The position numbers and the translations under genes are program-made. The notes below the pieces were generated by a model. It was not told the DNA's origin and did no database searches. It saw only the letters and a program-made list of their open reading frames with translations. Shown here piece after piece: positions 27,216 to 36,059 of a DNA stretch of 64,000 nt. Each line of letters starts with the position of its first letter. The first letter of the stretch is position 1. The DNA lies in assembly GCF_014196965.1 (NCBI RefSeq), contig NZ_JACIEQ010000001.1, positions 1,116,001 to 1,180,000 on the forward strand. Reading direction: 5' to 3'. The DNA is from Actibacterium naphthalenivorans. GTDB taxonomy: Bacteria > Pseudomonadota > Alphaproteobacteria > Rhodobacterales > Rhodobacteraceae.

Positions 27216-27692
27216 ATGGCCAATGCAAAGACAGACCCCAACTACAAGGTCGTCGCCGAGAACCGGCGCGCGCGGTACGACTATGCCATCGAGGATGACA
27301 TAGAATGCGGCATCATCCTGCATGGCTCCGAGGTGAAAGCGCTGCGCGAGGGCGGCGCCAATATCGCCGAAAGCTACGCCAACGTCGAAGAGGGCGAGCT
27401 GTGGCTGATCAACAGCTATATCCCGCCCTATGAACAGGCCAAGACCTTCCGGCACGAAGAACGGCGCAAGCGCAAGCTGCTGGTCTCGCGCAAGGAACTC
27501 GCGCGGCTGTGGAGCGATACCCAGCGCAAGGGCATGACCCTGGTGCCGCTGGTGCTGTATTTCAATCACAAGGGCATTGCCAAGCTGAAGATCGGCATCG
27601 CCAAGGGCAAGAAGAATCAGGACAAGCGCGCGACCGAAGCCAAGCGCGACTGGCAGCGCCAGAAGGCCCGCCTTCTGCGCCACGGGGAATAG
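27216..27692 (+). CDS. smpB: SsrA-binding protein SmpB
   Basis: SmpB binds tmRNA and guides it into stalled ribosomes for trans-translation. The 158-residue protein carries the OB-fold core with [51 protein letters not shown] and the basic C-terminal tail [24 protein letters not shown], which inserts into the mRNA channel. An ATG seven codons upstream (27195) is possible, but [16 protein letters not shown] is the common family start. The tmRNA gene itself is not seen nearby. Confidence 0.96.
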   Translation: MANAKTDPNYKVVAENRRARYDYAIEDDIECGIILHGSEVKALREGGANIAESYANVEEGELWLINSYIPPYEQAKTFRHEERRKRKLLVSRKELARLWSDTQRKGMTLVPLVLYFNHKGIAKLKIGIAKGKKNQDKRATEAKRDWQRQKARLLRHGE

Positions 27693-27811
27693 GCCCGCAA
27701 ACATCCCCTGCCGCGTTTCCGCCATACTGTGGCATACTGTCCGGGTCGAAGGGGGGGCCGGACTTCGCACACAACAACAATGACATTGGCCCGTAGGCAA
27801 GGGACAATATC

Positions 27812-28102
27812 ATGGAACAACTCATCATCAGCCTGATTTCCGGCGCTGTCGGCGGCAATGTTGCCGGCGGGCTTCTGAAGAACCTCAGTCTGGGCACGGT
27901 CGGCAATTCCGTCGCGGGCATCGTGGGGGGCGGGATCGGCGGGCAGATCCTGGCGGCGCTCGGCACCGGCGGCATGGCCGATGCGGCGGCGGCGGGCGGG
28001 CTGGATATCGGCGCGATCGTCGGGCAGGTCGCCTCGGGCGGCGTTGGCGGTGCCGTGGTGATGGCACTGGTCGGCGTGGTCAGGAATATGATGGCCAAGT
28101 AA
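27812..28102 (+). CDS. Small Gly/Ala-rich hydrophobic protein, 96 aa
   Basis: The product starts [24 protein letters not shown] and is dominated by Gly, Ala and Val with repeated GxxxG-like spacing ([39 protein letters not shown]). This pattern suggests a glycine-zipper membrane protein with two or three helices. I do not know a named family. It has no clear signal peptide. It lies between smpB and the sulfurtransferase gene and is followed by a strong hairpin, so it is probably transcribed alone. Confidence 0.7.
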   Translation: MEQLIISLISGAVGGNVAGGLLKNLSLGTVGNSVAGIVGGGIGGQILAALGTGGMADAAAAGGLDIGAIVGQVASGGVGGAVVMALVGVVRNMMAK

Positions 28103-28111
28103 GACAACCCC

Positions 28112-28145
28112 GGCCGGGTCCCGCACCACCTGCGGGCGCCCGGCC
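28112..28145 (+). terminator. Hairpin after the Gly-rich small protein gene
   Basis: GGCCGGG (28112-28118) pairs with CCCGGCC (28139-28145), and CCCGCA (28120-28125) pairs with TGCGGG (28131-28136) around loop CCACC, with a small internal mismatch. The stem is strong but only a short TTGCTT follows, so it may be an intrinsic terminator or a stabilising 3' hairpin. Confidence 0.6.
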
Positions 28146-28206
28146 TTGCTTCGGACCCGGCAGAAGATTAATCAAAGGCGGACAATCGCCCGTGCCGGAG
28201 GCCCAG

Positions 28207-29058
28207 ATGCCCACAGATGATCCCCAAACCCTTGTGTCCACCGATTGGCTGGCCGCCCATCTGAACGACCCGGACCTGCGTATCTTCGATGCCTCGTGGT
28301 ACATGCCCGACATGAACCGCGATGCGAAGGCCGAGTACGAGGCGGCCCACATCCCCGGCGCGCGCTTCTTCGACATAGACGAGATCAGCGATCACCGGTC
28401 GGCCCTGCCGCATATGGCGCCCCCGGTCGAGAAATTCATGAGCCGGATGCGCGCCATGGGCGTCGGCGACGGGCATCAGGTGGTGGTCTATGACGGGCTG
28501 GGCCTGTTCTCGGCCGCGCGCGTGTGGTGGCTGTTCCGGCTGATGGGCAAGACGGATATCGCGGTGCTGGACGGCGGCTTTCCGAAATGGCAGGCCGAAG
28601 GGCGCCCGGTCGAGGATCTGCCGCCCATGGTGCGCGACCGGCACATGACCGTGCAGCGCCAGGCCGGGCTGATCAAGGACGTCACGCAGGTGGCGGCGGC
28701 CTCCAAGCTGGGCGACTACGAAATCATCGATGCCCGCGCGGCCGAGCGGTTCCGCGGCGAGGTGCCCGAACCCCGGCCCGGTCTGCGCGCCGGCCACATC
28801 CCGAATTCGCGGAACCTGCCGTTCACACGGCTGCTGAACGAGGACGGCACGATGAAGGACACGCAGGCCGTGACGGCGGAATTCGAGGCCGCAGGCGTCA
28901 ACCTGTCGAAACCCGCCATCACCACATGCGGGTCAGGCGTCACCGCCGCGATCCTCAACCTGGGGCTGGAGCGGATCGGGCATCGCAACCACGCGCTCTA
29001 TGATGGCTCCTGGGCCGAATGGGGCATGTATGGCGATCTGAAGGTGGCAAAGGGATGA
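28207..29058 (+). CDS. sseA: 3-mercaptopyruvate sulfurtransferase
   Basis: A 283-residue protein with two rhodanese domains. The first contains DASWYMPD and AHIPGARFFDIDEISDH, typical of this family, and the second carries the active-site loop TCGSGVTAAI with Cys241. The CGSGVTA form indicates mercaptopyruvate rather than thiosulfate as donor. It transfers sulfur from 3-mercaptopyruvate to thiols or cyanide. Its stop overlaps the next gene's ATG by 4 bp. The downstream aminotransferase could produce 3-mercaptopyruvate from cysteine, which would link the pair; this is inference. Confidence 0.93.
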   Translation: MPTDDPQTLVSTDWLAAHLNDPDLRIFDASWYMPDMNRDAKAEYEAAHIPGARFFDIDEISDHRSALPHMAPPVEKFMSRMRAMGVGDGHQVVVYDGLGLFSAARVWWLFRLMGKTDIAVLDGGFPKWQAEGRPVEDLPPMVRDRHMTVQRQAGLIKDVTQVAAASKLGDYEIIDARAAERFRGEVPEPRPGLRAGHIPNSRNLPFTRLLNEDGTMKDTQAVTAEFEAAGVNLSKPAITTCGSGVTAAILNLGLERIGHRNHALYDGSWAEWGMYGDLKVAKG

Positions 29059-30248
29059 GCCGCATTCTGAGCCATCTGCACCCGCAGCCCGAAGACCAGA
29101 TTCTGAAACTCACGGCGCTGTTCCGCGATGATCCCCGCCCGGTCAAACTGGATCTCGGCGTCGGCGTCTACCGCAATGCCGCCGGACAAACGCCCGTCAT
29201 GCGCGCGGTGAAAGCCGCCGAAAAGCAGCTCTGGCAGGATGAAACCAGCAAAAGCTACACCTCGCTCGCGGGGGATCCCGGGTTTCACAAGGTGATGCGC
29301 GATCTGGTGCTTGGCGATGCGGTCGATCACACCCGCGTCGCGGCGGCGGCCACCGTGGGCGGCACCGGCGCGCTGAGCATCGCGCTTGATCTGGTGAAAC
29401 GCGCCGCACCCGGGGCCACGGTCTGGGTTTCCGACCCGACCTGGCCCAACCACGTGCCGATCATCGGCAAGTGCGGCCTGGCCAGCAATGTGTACCGCTA
29501 TTTCGATGCCGAAAACCGCGCGGTGAATTTCAGCGCCATGATGGAAGATCTGGCACGGGTCGCCCCCGGCGACGTGGTGCTGCTGCACGGCTGCTGCCAC
29601 AACCCCACCGGCGCCAACCTGACCCTGCCCGAATGGCAGGAGGTCGCGCGCCTGCTGACGCAGACCGGCGCATTGCCGCTGATTGACCTGGCATATCAGG
29701 GTTTCGGCGATGGCCTCGAAGAAGATGCCGCCGCCACGCGGCTTGTCGCGGCTGCCTGCCCCGACACGCTGATCGCGGCGAGCTGTTCCAAGAATTTCGG
29801 CATCTACCGCGAACGCACGGGCATTGTGCTGGCAGTGACGCCGGATGCGGCGGCGCAGGGCGTTGTTCAGGGCAATCTGGCCGCGCTCAACCGCCTGACC
29901 TATTCCTTCCCGCCGGATCACGGCGCGCGGTTGGTGACCATGGTACTGGAAAGCCCCGCCCTGCGCGCCGACTGGCAGGCAGAACTTGAAGACATCCGCA
30001 CCTCCATGCTGGGCCTGCGCCGGCAACTGGCCGACGAATTGCGGGCGCGAACCGGATCCGACAGGTTCGGCTTTCTCGCCCAGCATCGCGGCATGTTCTC
30101 GCGCCTGGGCGCCAAACCGGAGCAGGTCGCGCGGCTGCGCGACGAGCATGGCATCTACATGGTGGGCGACAGCCGGATGAATATCGCGGGCCTCAGCCCC
30201 GCCACCGTCCCGGCCCTCGCCACCGCGATCGCCGCCTGCGGTATCTGA
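29055..30248 (+). CDS. Aromatic/aspartate amino acid aminotransferase (class I, Ib-like TyrB group)
   Basis: A 397-residue PLP enzyme with KLDLGVGVYRNAAGQTPV near residue 31, CHNPTG (181-186), Asp211 in LIDLAYQGFGDGLEED, and the Schiff-base lysine Lys246 in SCSKNFGIYRERTG. These match TyrB/AspC-type subgroup Ia aminotransferases that swap amino groups between aromatic amino acids or aspartate and 2-oxoglutarate. It overlaps sseA by 4 bp (ATGA), so it is co-translated with it. The exact substrate preference cannot be read. Confidence 0.9.
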   Translation: MSRILSHLHPQPEDQILKLTALFRDDPRPVKLDLGVGVYRNAAGQTPVMRAVKAAEKQLWQDETSKSYTSLAGDPGFHKVMRDLVLGDAVDHTRVAAAATVGGTGALSIALDLVKRAAPGATVWVSDPTWPNHVPIIGKCGLASNVYRYFDAENRAVNFSAMMEDLARVAPGDVVLLHGCCHNPTGANLTLPEWQEVARLLTQTGALPLIDLAYQGFGDGLEEDAAATRLVAAACPDTLIAASCSKNFGIYRERTGIVLAVTPDAAAQGVVQGNLAALNRLTYSFPPDHGARLVTMVLESPALRADWQAELEDIRTSMLGLRRQLADELRARTGSDRFGFLAQHRGMFSRLGAKPEQVARLRDEHGIYMVGDSRMNIAGLSPATVPALATAIAACGI

Positions 30249-30266
30249 AGGCTTTCATCTTCGCTG

Positions 30267-30286
30267 AAATATCCCCGCCGGAGGCA
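30267..30286 (-). repeat. Dispersed 20-base repeat, copy 2 (inverted)
   Basis: These 20 bases are the exact complement of 30317-30336, from which they are separated by 30 bases, and of the copy at 21496-21515. With copy 3 they can form a perfect 20-bp hairpin about 20 bases after the aminotransferase stop. It may serve as a 3' processing or termination structure. Confidence 0.85.
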
Positions 30287-30316
30287 TTGACTCTGATGCC
30301 CTGACAGAAACTTCCT

Positions 30317-30336
30317 TGCCTCCGGCGGGGATATTT
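30317..30336 (+). repeat. Dispersed 20-base repeat, copy 3
   Basis: Identical to copy 1 at 21496-21515 and the exact inverse of copy 2 at 30267-30286. It is followed by ATTTACACGAAAAAG. The pair is placed between two convergent genes, the aminotransferase and amtB. Confidence 0.85.
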
Positions 30337-30369
30337 ACACGAAAAAGAAGCCACGGGCGTTCAAGCATG

Positions 30370-30396
30370 AAAAAAACCCGGGCGCGAACGCCCGGG
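30370..30396 (-). terminator. Rho-independent terminator of the glnK-amtB operon
   Basis: On the minus strand CCCGGGCG and CGCCCGGG form a perfect 8-bp stem around the stable TTCG tetraloop, followed by a run of six or seven T. It begins 31 bases after the amtB stop and is a textbook intrinsic terminator. Confidence 0.93.
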
Positions 30397-30426
30397 CAGT
30401 TGATCTCAGACCGACAGGAAGGGATG

Positions 30427-31749
<1,323 letters not shown>

Positions 31750-31777
31750 TTGCATTACATCCTTTCCCGAGAGCGTC

Positions 31778-32116
31778 TCAAAGCGCATCATCATTCGTTT
31801 CGCCCGTACGCACACGAACCGCCTGGCTCACGTCGAGGACAAAGATCTTGCCGTCGCCGATCTTGTCGGTTTTGGCAGTGGTCGCGATGGTGTCCACCAC
31901 CTGGTCGGCCATCGCGGCGGTAACCACGATCTCCAGCTTGACTTTGGGTACGAAATTTACGGCGTACTCCGCGCCACGGTAAATTTCGGTGTGTCCGGAC
32001 TGCGAGCCGAAGCCCTTGATCTCGGTCACCATCATGCCGCGTACGCCGATGGCGGTGAGGGCTTCCCTTACCTCCTCCAGCTTGAACGGCTTGATTGCTG
32101 CAATGATCAGTTTCAC
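31778..32116 (-). CDS. glnK: Nitrogen regulatory protein PII (GlnK type)
   Basis: A 112-residue PII protein that senses 2-oxoglutarate, ATP/ADP and glutamine, and regulates AmtB. It has the core KLIIAAIKPFKLEEVREAL, the T-loop with Tyr51 (EIYRGAEYAVNFVPK), the site uridylylated by GlnD, and the C-terminal signature KIGDGKIFVLDVSQAVRVRTGE. The start is GTG at 32116 with GGAAGGGAAA before it, because the family begins with the MKLI segment. Pairing with amtB is the usual arrangement. The upstream region has an inverted repeat that may bind a nitrogen regulator. Confidence 0.96.
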   Translation of the reverse strand: MKLIIAAIKPFKLEEVREALTAIGVRGMMVTEIKGFGSQSGHTEIYRGAEYAVNFVPKVKLEIVVTAAMADQVVDTIATTAKTDKIGDGKIFVLDVSQAVRVRTGETNDDAL

Positions 32117-32244
32117 GTCGTTTCCCTTCCGTTTGGCAGGTCGCCCTGCGGGGATTTCACGTCGGCAACAAGGACGCCTTACCGCCGACGACTCAAGAAA
32201 TCGTGTAACGATCTGGCGACAGAATCGCCCACGACATGCACAAC

Positions 32245-32285
32245 TTTTGCACATTTTGGGCATGGTGCGCGTTTTTTGTGCAAAA
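32245..32285. promoter_or_regulatory. Inverted repeat between glnK and PBP1A genes (candidate NtrC-like operator)
   Basis: TTTTGCACA (32245-32253) and TGTGCAAAA (32277-32285) form a perfect 9-bp inverted repeat with a 23-base spacer. A further TGCAC occurs at 32237-32241 and GGTGC at 32264-32268. NtrC sites in enteric bacteria contain TGCAC and GTGCA half-sites, and the region controls nitrogen genes, so this is a candidate operator. Half-site spacing differs from the enteric consensus, so the assignment is tentative. Confidence 0.45.
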
Positions 32286-32379
32286 TAAAAAGGCGGAAAC
32301 TGGGCGCCGTCGTCGCTCCACAAATCCGGCGGGGCGGGGTATCCTGCAGCCAAACAGAAGAAACAAAATCGAGGTCCGC

Positions 32380-34536
32380 ATGAGCGGTACAGGCAAGAAG
32401 AAACCCGCGCTCGTGGCAGAGCGCCGGCCGACCGCCCGCAAAAAGCCGGCGGCCAAGCCGGCCCGTTCGGCAGCGCGGCGCCCCAGAAAGCCCGGGAAAC
32501 GGTCGCGAAATCCGATCATCGCCTTTTTTCAGAGCATTTTCGGCTGGATATTGCGCCTTGTCTGGCGGCTGACCTGGCGCATGGGCGCGGTGCTGGCGAT
32601 GCTGCTTGCGGCGGCGGTGTTCTATTTTCATTCGACCCTGCCCCCTGTGGCCGAGCTGCTCGACGCCCGCACACGCGGCTCTGTCACGCTGCTTGACCGG
32701 TACGGCACGGTGTTTGCCTGGCGCGGCGATCAGTTCGGCGGGCAGATCAGCGCCGAAACCGTTGCCCCCGCGCTGCGCAACGCCGTGATCGCGACCGAAG
32801 ACAAGCGGTTCTACCGACATTTCGGGGTCAGTCCGCGCGGCATCGCCAGCGCCGTGCGCATCAACCTGCGCGAAGGGCGCGGGCCGCTGTCGGGCAATGG
32901 CGGATCGACCATCACGCAGCAGACCGCAAAGCTGTTGTGCCTCGGCGTGCCCTTTGACGCCGCTCTGTGGAAAAGCGAGGCGGAATATGAGGCTGACTGC
33001 CGCCGCACCACGCTTTGGCGCAAGGTGAAGGAGGCGGTCTATGCCATGGCGATGGAGGTGCGCTACACCAAGAACGAAGTTCTGACGATCTATCTCAACC
33101 GCGCCTATCTGGGCGCCGGCGCGCGCGGCTTCGAGGCCGCGAGCGAGCGCTATTTCGGCAAATCCGCGAACAAGGTGAACGCCGCAGAGGCGGCGATGCT
33201 GGCCGGGCTGCTGAAGGCTCCGTCGACCTACGCGCCCACGAACAACCTGCAGCGCGCGCAGGACCGGGCCAACGTAATCGTCGGGCTGATGGAGGATCAG
33301 GGATATCTGACCGCCGCCCAGGCCGCCGATGCCCGCGCCAACCCGGCAGAGCTGTCGGACGCCGCCGCCGCCCGTGCCGGCGGCTATTTCGCCGACTGGG
33401 TAATGGAAAGCGGCCCCTCCTTTCTGACCCGCGACACCACCGAAGACGTGATCATCCGCTCCACCTTTGATCCGCGCCTGCAGCAGGCCGCCGAAGACGC
33501 GATGAATTTCATCTTCGAAAACAAGGTGCGTGAAGGATCAAAGGCGCAGGCGGCGATTGTGGTGATGTCGGCGGACGGCGCCGTGCGCGCCATGGTCGGC
33601 GGGCGCAAGACCAGGGTGTCGGGCGCCTTCAACCGCGCCACAATGGCGCTGCGGCAGACCGGATCGGCCTTCAAGCCCTTCGTCTATGCCGCGGCACTCG
33701 ATCTTGGTTTTACGCCCAACGCCACCGTGGTGGACGAGCCGATCACCATCAACGTTCCCGGCTCCGGCCCCTATTCCCCGCGCAATTACACCAAGGATTT
33801 CAAGGGCAAGGTCACCCTGACCGAAGCGCTGAAACATTCGCTGAACATCCCCGCCGTCCGGGTTTCGGAATCGGTGGGGCGCGAGAATGTGCGGGTGATC
33901 GCCTCGGAATTCGGAATCAAGAGTGATCTGGCGCCGGGCCCCGCGCTGGCGCTCGGCACTTCTGAATCGACTCTGCTTGAGATGACGGGCGCCTATGCCG
34001 GCATCCTGAACGGCGGGCGCAGCGTCAAGCCTTATGGCCTGATCGAGCTGCGCCTTCAGGGCGATGACACGCCGCTGTTCGATCAGCAGGGCGGCATGGG
34101 CGAGCGTGTGATTACGGAAAAGGCGGCGCGCGGCCTGACCTACATGATGAATCAGGTGATCGAAGGCGGCACCGGCCAGCGCGCCAAACTGCCCGGGCGC
34201 GAGGCCGCGGGCAAGACCGGCACGACTCAGGCCGCGCGCGATGCCTGGTTTATCGGCTTCACCGCCGACTACGTTGCGGGCGTCTGGATGGGCTATGACG
34301 ACAACACCCCGCTGACCGGCGTGACCGGCGGCGGGCTGCCCGCGGAGATATGGCACGAAACCATGGTACGGGTGCATGAAGGGCTGCCGGCGTCACCGTT
34401 GCCGATGGATGTGCCCGCGCCGGTCGCCGCGCCCGCGCCGCAGAACACCGCGGCCCGCACGACGGGCCGGCCGGCGGCCAATCAGCCCGAGCGCATCCTG
34501 CGCGAGGTGCTGGACGCGATACTGGGCAAACGCTGA
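32380..34536 (+). CDS. Class A penicillin-binding protein, PBP1A type
   Basis: A 718-residue bifunctional enzyme that polymerises and cross-links peptidoglycan. After a very basic cytoplasmic N-terminus and a helix at about 68-84 comes the GT51 domain with Glu140 in IATEDKRFYRHFGV and GGSTITQQTAK, then the transpeptidase with Ser429 (GSAFKPF), SLN at 487-489 and KTG at 612-614. Between the two GT motifs it has an insert of about 25 residues with Cys187 and Cys207. It carries no obvious OB domain. It is divergent from glnK. Confidence 0.94.
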   Translation: MSGTGKKKPALVAERRPTARKKPAAKPARSAARRPRKPGKRSRNPIIAFFQSIFGWILRLVWRLTWRMGAVLAMLLAAAVFYFHSTLPPVAELLDARTRGSVTLLDRYGTVFAWRGDQFGGQISAETVAPALRNAVIATEDKRFYRHFGVSPRGIASAVRINLREGRGPLSGNGGSTITQQTAKLLCLGVPFDAALWKSEAEYEADCRRTTLWRKVKEAVYAMAMEVRYTKNEVLTIYLNRAYLGAGARGFEAASERYFGKSANKVNAAEAAMLAGLLKAPSTYAPTNNLQRAQDRANVIVGLMEDQGYLTAAQAADARANPAELSDAAAARAGGYFADWVMESGPSFLTRDTTEDVIIRSTFDPRLQQAAEDAMNFIFENKVREGSKAQAAIVVMSADGAVRAMVGGRKTRVSGAFNRATMALRQTGSAFKPFVYAAALDLGFTPNATVVDEPITINVPGSGPYSPRNYTKDFKGKVTLTEALKHSLNIPAVRVSESVGRENVRVIASEFGIKSDLAPGPALALGTSESTLLEMTGAYAGILNGGRSVKPYGLIELRLQGDDTPLFDQQGGMGERVITEKAARGLTYMMNQVIEGGTGQRAKLPGREAAGKTGTTQAARDAWFIGFTADYVAGVWMGYDDNTPLTGVTGGGLPAEIWHETMVRVHEGLPASPLPMDVPAPVAAPAPQNTAARTTGRPAANQPERILREVLDAILGKR

Positions 34537-34548
34537 GCCTGTGGCGGC

Positions 34549-35154
34549 TCAGCCCGCCTTTCGCAGGTCCTGGGTCAGCAGATCGATATTGCCGCGACGC
34601 TGATCCAGCATCGCGCCGATCTCTGTCCGCTCCGAGGCGACCATGTTCACGCCTTCGATATACATGTTGAAGAACAGATCCCGGCCGCTCTTGTCCGAGA
34701 CGAGGAAGGTCACGTCGAACGGTGCCTCGCCTTTCAGATAGGCGGTGGTCTTGACCTCGTAGAAGCTTTTGACGGCGCGGGCTTCGTTGACTTCCAGCCG
34801 CCCGCCGATGAACTCGCGGAACCGCCGCCCGTACTTGCGCGAGAGATAACCGCGAAACGCGACGGTGAAAGCCTCCATCTGGCTGGGGGTCGCGCTGCGC
34901 GCGGCGATGCCAAGCGCGGAGCGCGCGATGATCGGCACATCCGAATATTTGATGAAGATATTCTCGAATGCCACGAACATCTTCGCTTCGGACATGCCGG
35001 AATTGATCACCCGGTTGATTTCGGCCACCAGCCCGTCAATCAGCGCGCGGGCCTCGGCGGTGTTCAGGGCAAAGGCCGAACGGGGCAGCGCAAATGCGGC
35101 AGGCAGGGCGATCAGGCCAGCCAGGGCTGCGCGGCGGCTTGGGTTATTCAGCAT
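34549..35154 (-). CDS. MlaC-type phospholipid-binding periplasmic protein
   Basis: A 201-residue protein with a twin-Arg-like signal (SRRAALAGLIALPAAFALPRSAFA) and the MlaC/Ttg2D fold core: a segment with YLSRKYGRRFREFIGGRLEVNEARAVKSFYEVKTTAYLKG and DVTFLVSDKSGRDLFFNMYIEGVNMVASERTEIGAMLDQRRGNIDLLTQDLRKAG. MlaC shuttles phospholipids between the outer-membrane MlaA complex and the inner-membrane ABC transporter MlaFEDB. It follows MlaA with an 11-bp overlap. The transporter genes are not in this window. Confidence 0.92.
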   Translation of the reverse strand: MLNNPSRRAALAGLIALPAAFALPRSAFALNTAEARALIDGLVAEINRVINSGMSEAKMFVAFENIFIKYSDVPIIARSALGIAARSATPSQMEAFTVAFRGYLSRKYGRRFREFIGGRLEVNEARAVKSFYEVKTTAYLKGEAPFDVTFLVSDKSGRDLFFNMYIEGVNMVASERTEIGAMLDQRRGNIDLLTQDLRKAG

Positions 35155-35875
35155 AGAGATCCTCATAGGGGTCGGCATAGTCAGGTTCCGATTCGCTGTT
35201 GGCGCCCAGTTCAAAGCGGCGGTTCTGCAGGTACAAGAGCCGCGCCTGGGCATAACTGTCTGCGCTTTCATATAGGACGGAATCGACCGTATCCGAATAC
35301 TCGTACCGATCACCAATTTGTTTGGCGATGCCCGCCCCGGTGCCCGTGTTCCGCACCCCCACGGGCAGGAACAGCCGAGTCGGGTTCAGGGCGACATCCA
35401 CGATCTTGCCCACCGCGTCCCGCTCGGTCGATGGACCCAGCAGCGGCAGTTCCACATAGGCGCCTTCGCCGAAACCCCAGACATTCAGGGTTTCGCCGAA
35501 ATCGGTATCCCGTTCGTAAAGGTGAATCGACGTTGCCGGATCAAACAGACCGGCGATACCGACGGTGGAATTGAACAGGAACCGCGCGGCATTGGTCATG
35601 GCATCCACCGGGCGGAACTGCAGCAGGTCATTCACGACCATGCCGGGCAGATCCAGATTCGACGAGAAATTGCTGACCCCCTTGCGCACCGGCGCCGGAA
35701 CAGCCGTACCGTAAGTACGCGAAACCGGGCGCACCACGGTCCTGTCCAGATCCCGGTTGGCGTTGTGAACCTCGCGGTTCTGCTCTTCGAACGGATCATG
35801 AAACTCTGCCGCCCCTTCGGGCGACGAGCAGGCGGAAAGCAGCCCAGCCGCAAGGACGGCGGCCCAACGCAGCAT
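35144..35875 (-). CDS. mlaA: MlaA (VacJ) outer-membrane lipoprotein
   Basis: A 243-residue lipoprotein. LLSAC gives the lipobox, and the mature part has DPFEEQNREVHNANRDLDRTVVRPVSRTYG, NLDLPGMVVNDLLQFR, RFLFNSTVGIAGLFDPA and FGEGAYVELPLLGPSTERDAVG, all family signatures. MlaA removes misplaced phospholipids from the outer leaflet of the outer membrane and passes them to MlaC. The start at 35875 gives a short signal; an in-frame ATG at 35932 would add 19 residues, and neither has a good ribosome site. The overlap with mlaC argues for co-translation. Confidence 0.93.
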   Translation of the reverse strand: MLRWAAVLAAGLLSACSSPEGAAEFHDPFEEQNREVHNANRDLDRTVVRPVSRTYGTAVPAPVRKGVSNFSSNLDLPGMVVNDLLQFRPVDAMTNAARFLFNSTVGIAGLFDPATSIHLYERDTDFGETLNVWGFGEGAYVELPLLGPSTERDAVGKIVDVALNPTRLFLPVGVRNTGTGAGIAKQIGDRYEYSDTVDSVLYESADSYAQARLLYLQNRRFELGANSESEPDYADPYEDLYAE

Positions 35876-36059
35876 ACGGACGTTGCATTTTTGTGTGGGA
35901 TTAAACAATGGAAAACTCAAGATGGGGTTCATTGATCAGTGCAACATAGTTATGAGGCTAAAGAAGCCCAGAGCGAATGGTGATGCAACTGCGCGCTGTG
36001 GCGAACAGGTGACATAGGCGGGTCTTTGCATCAATGGCACGCAAGAAGCGGAACTGTGA

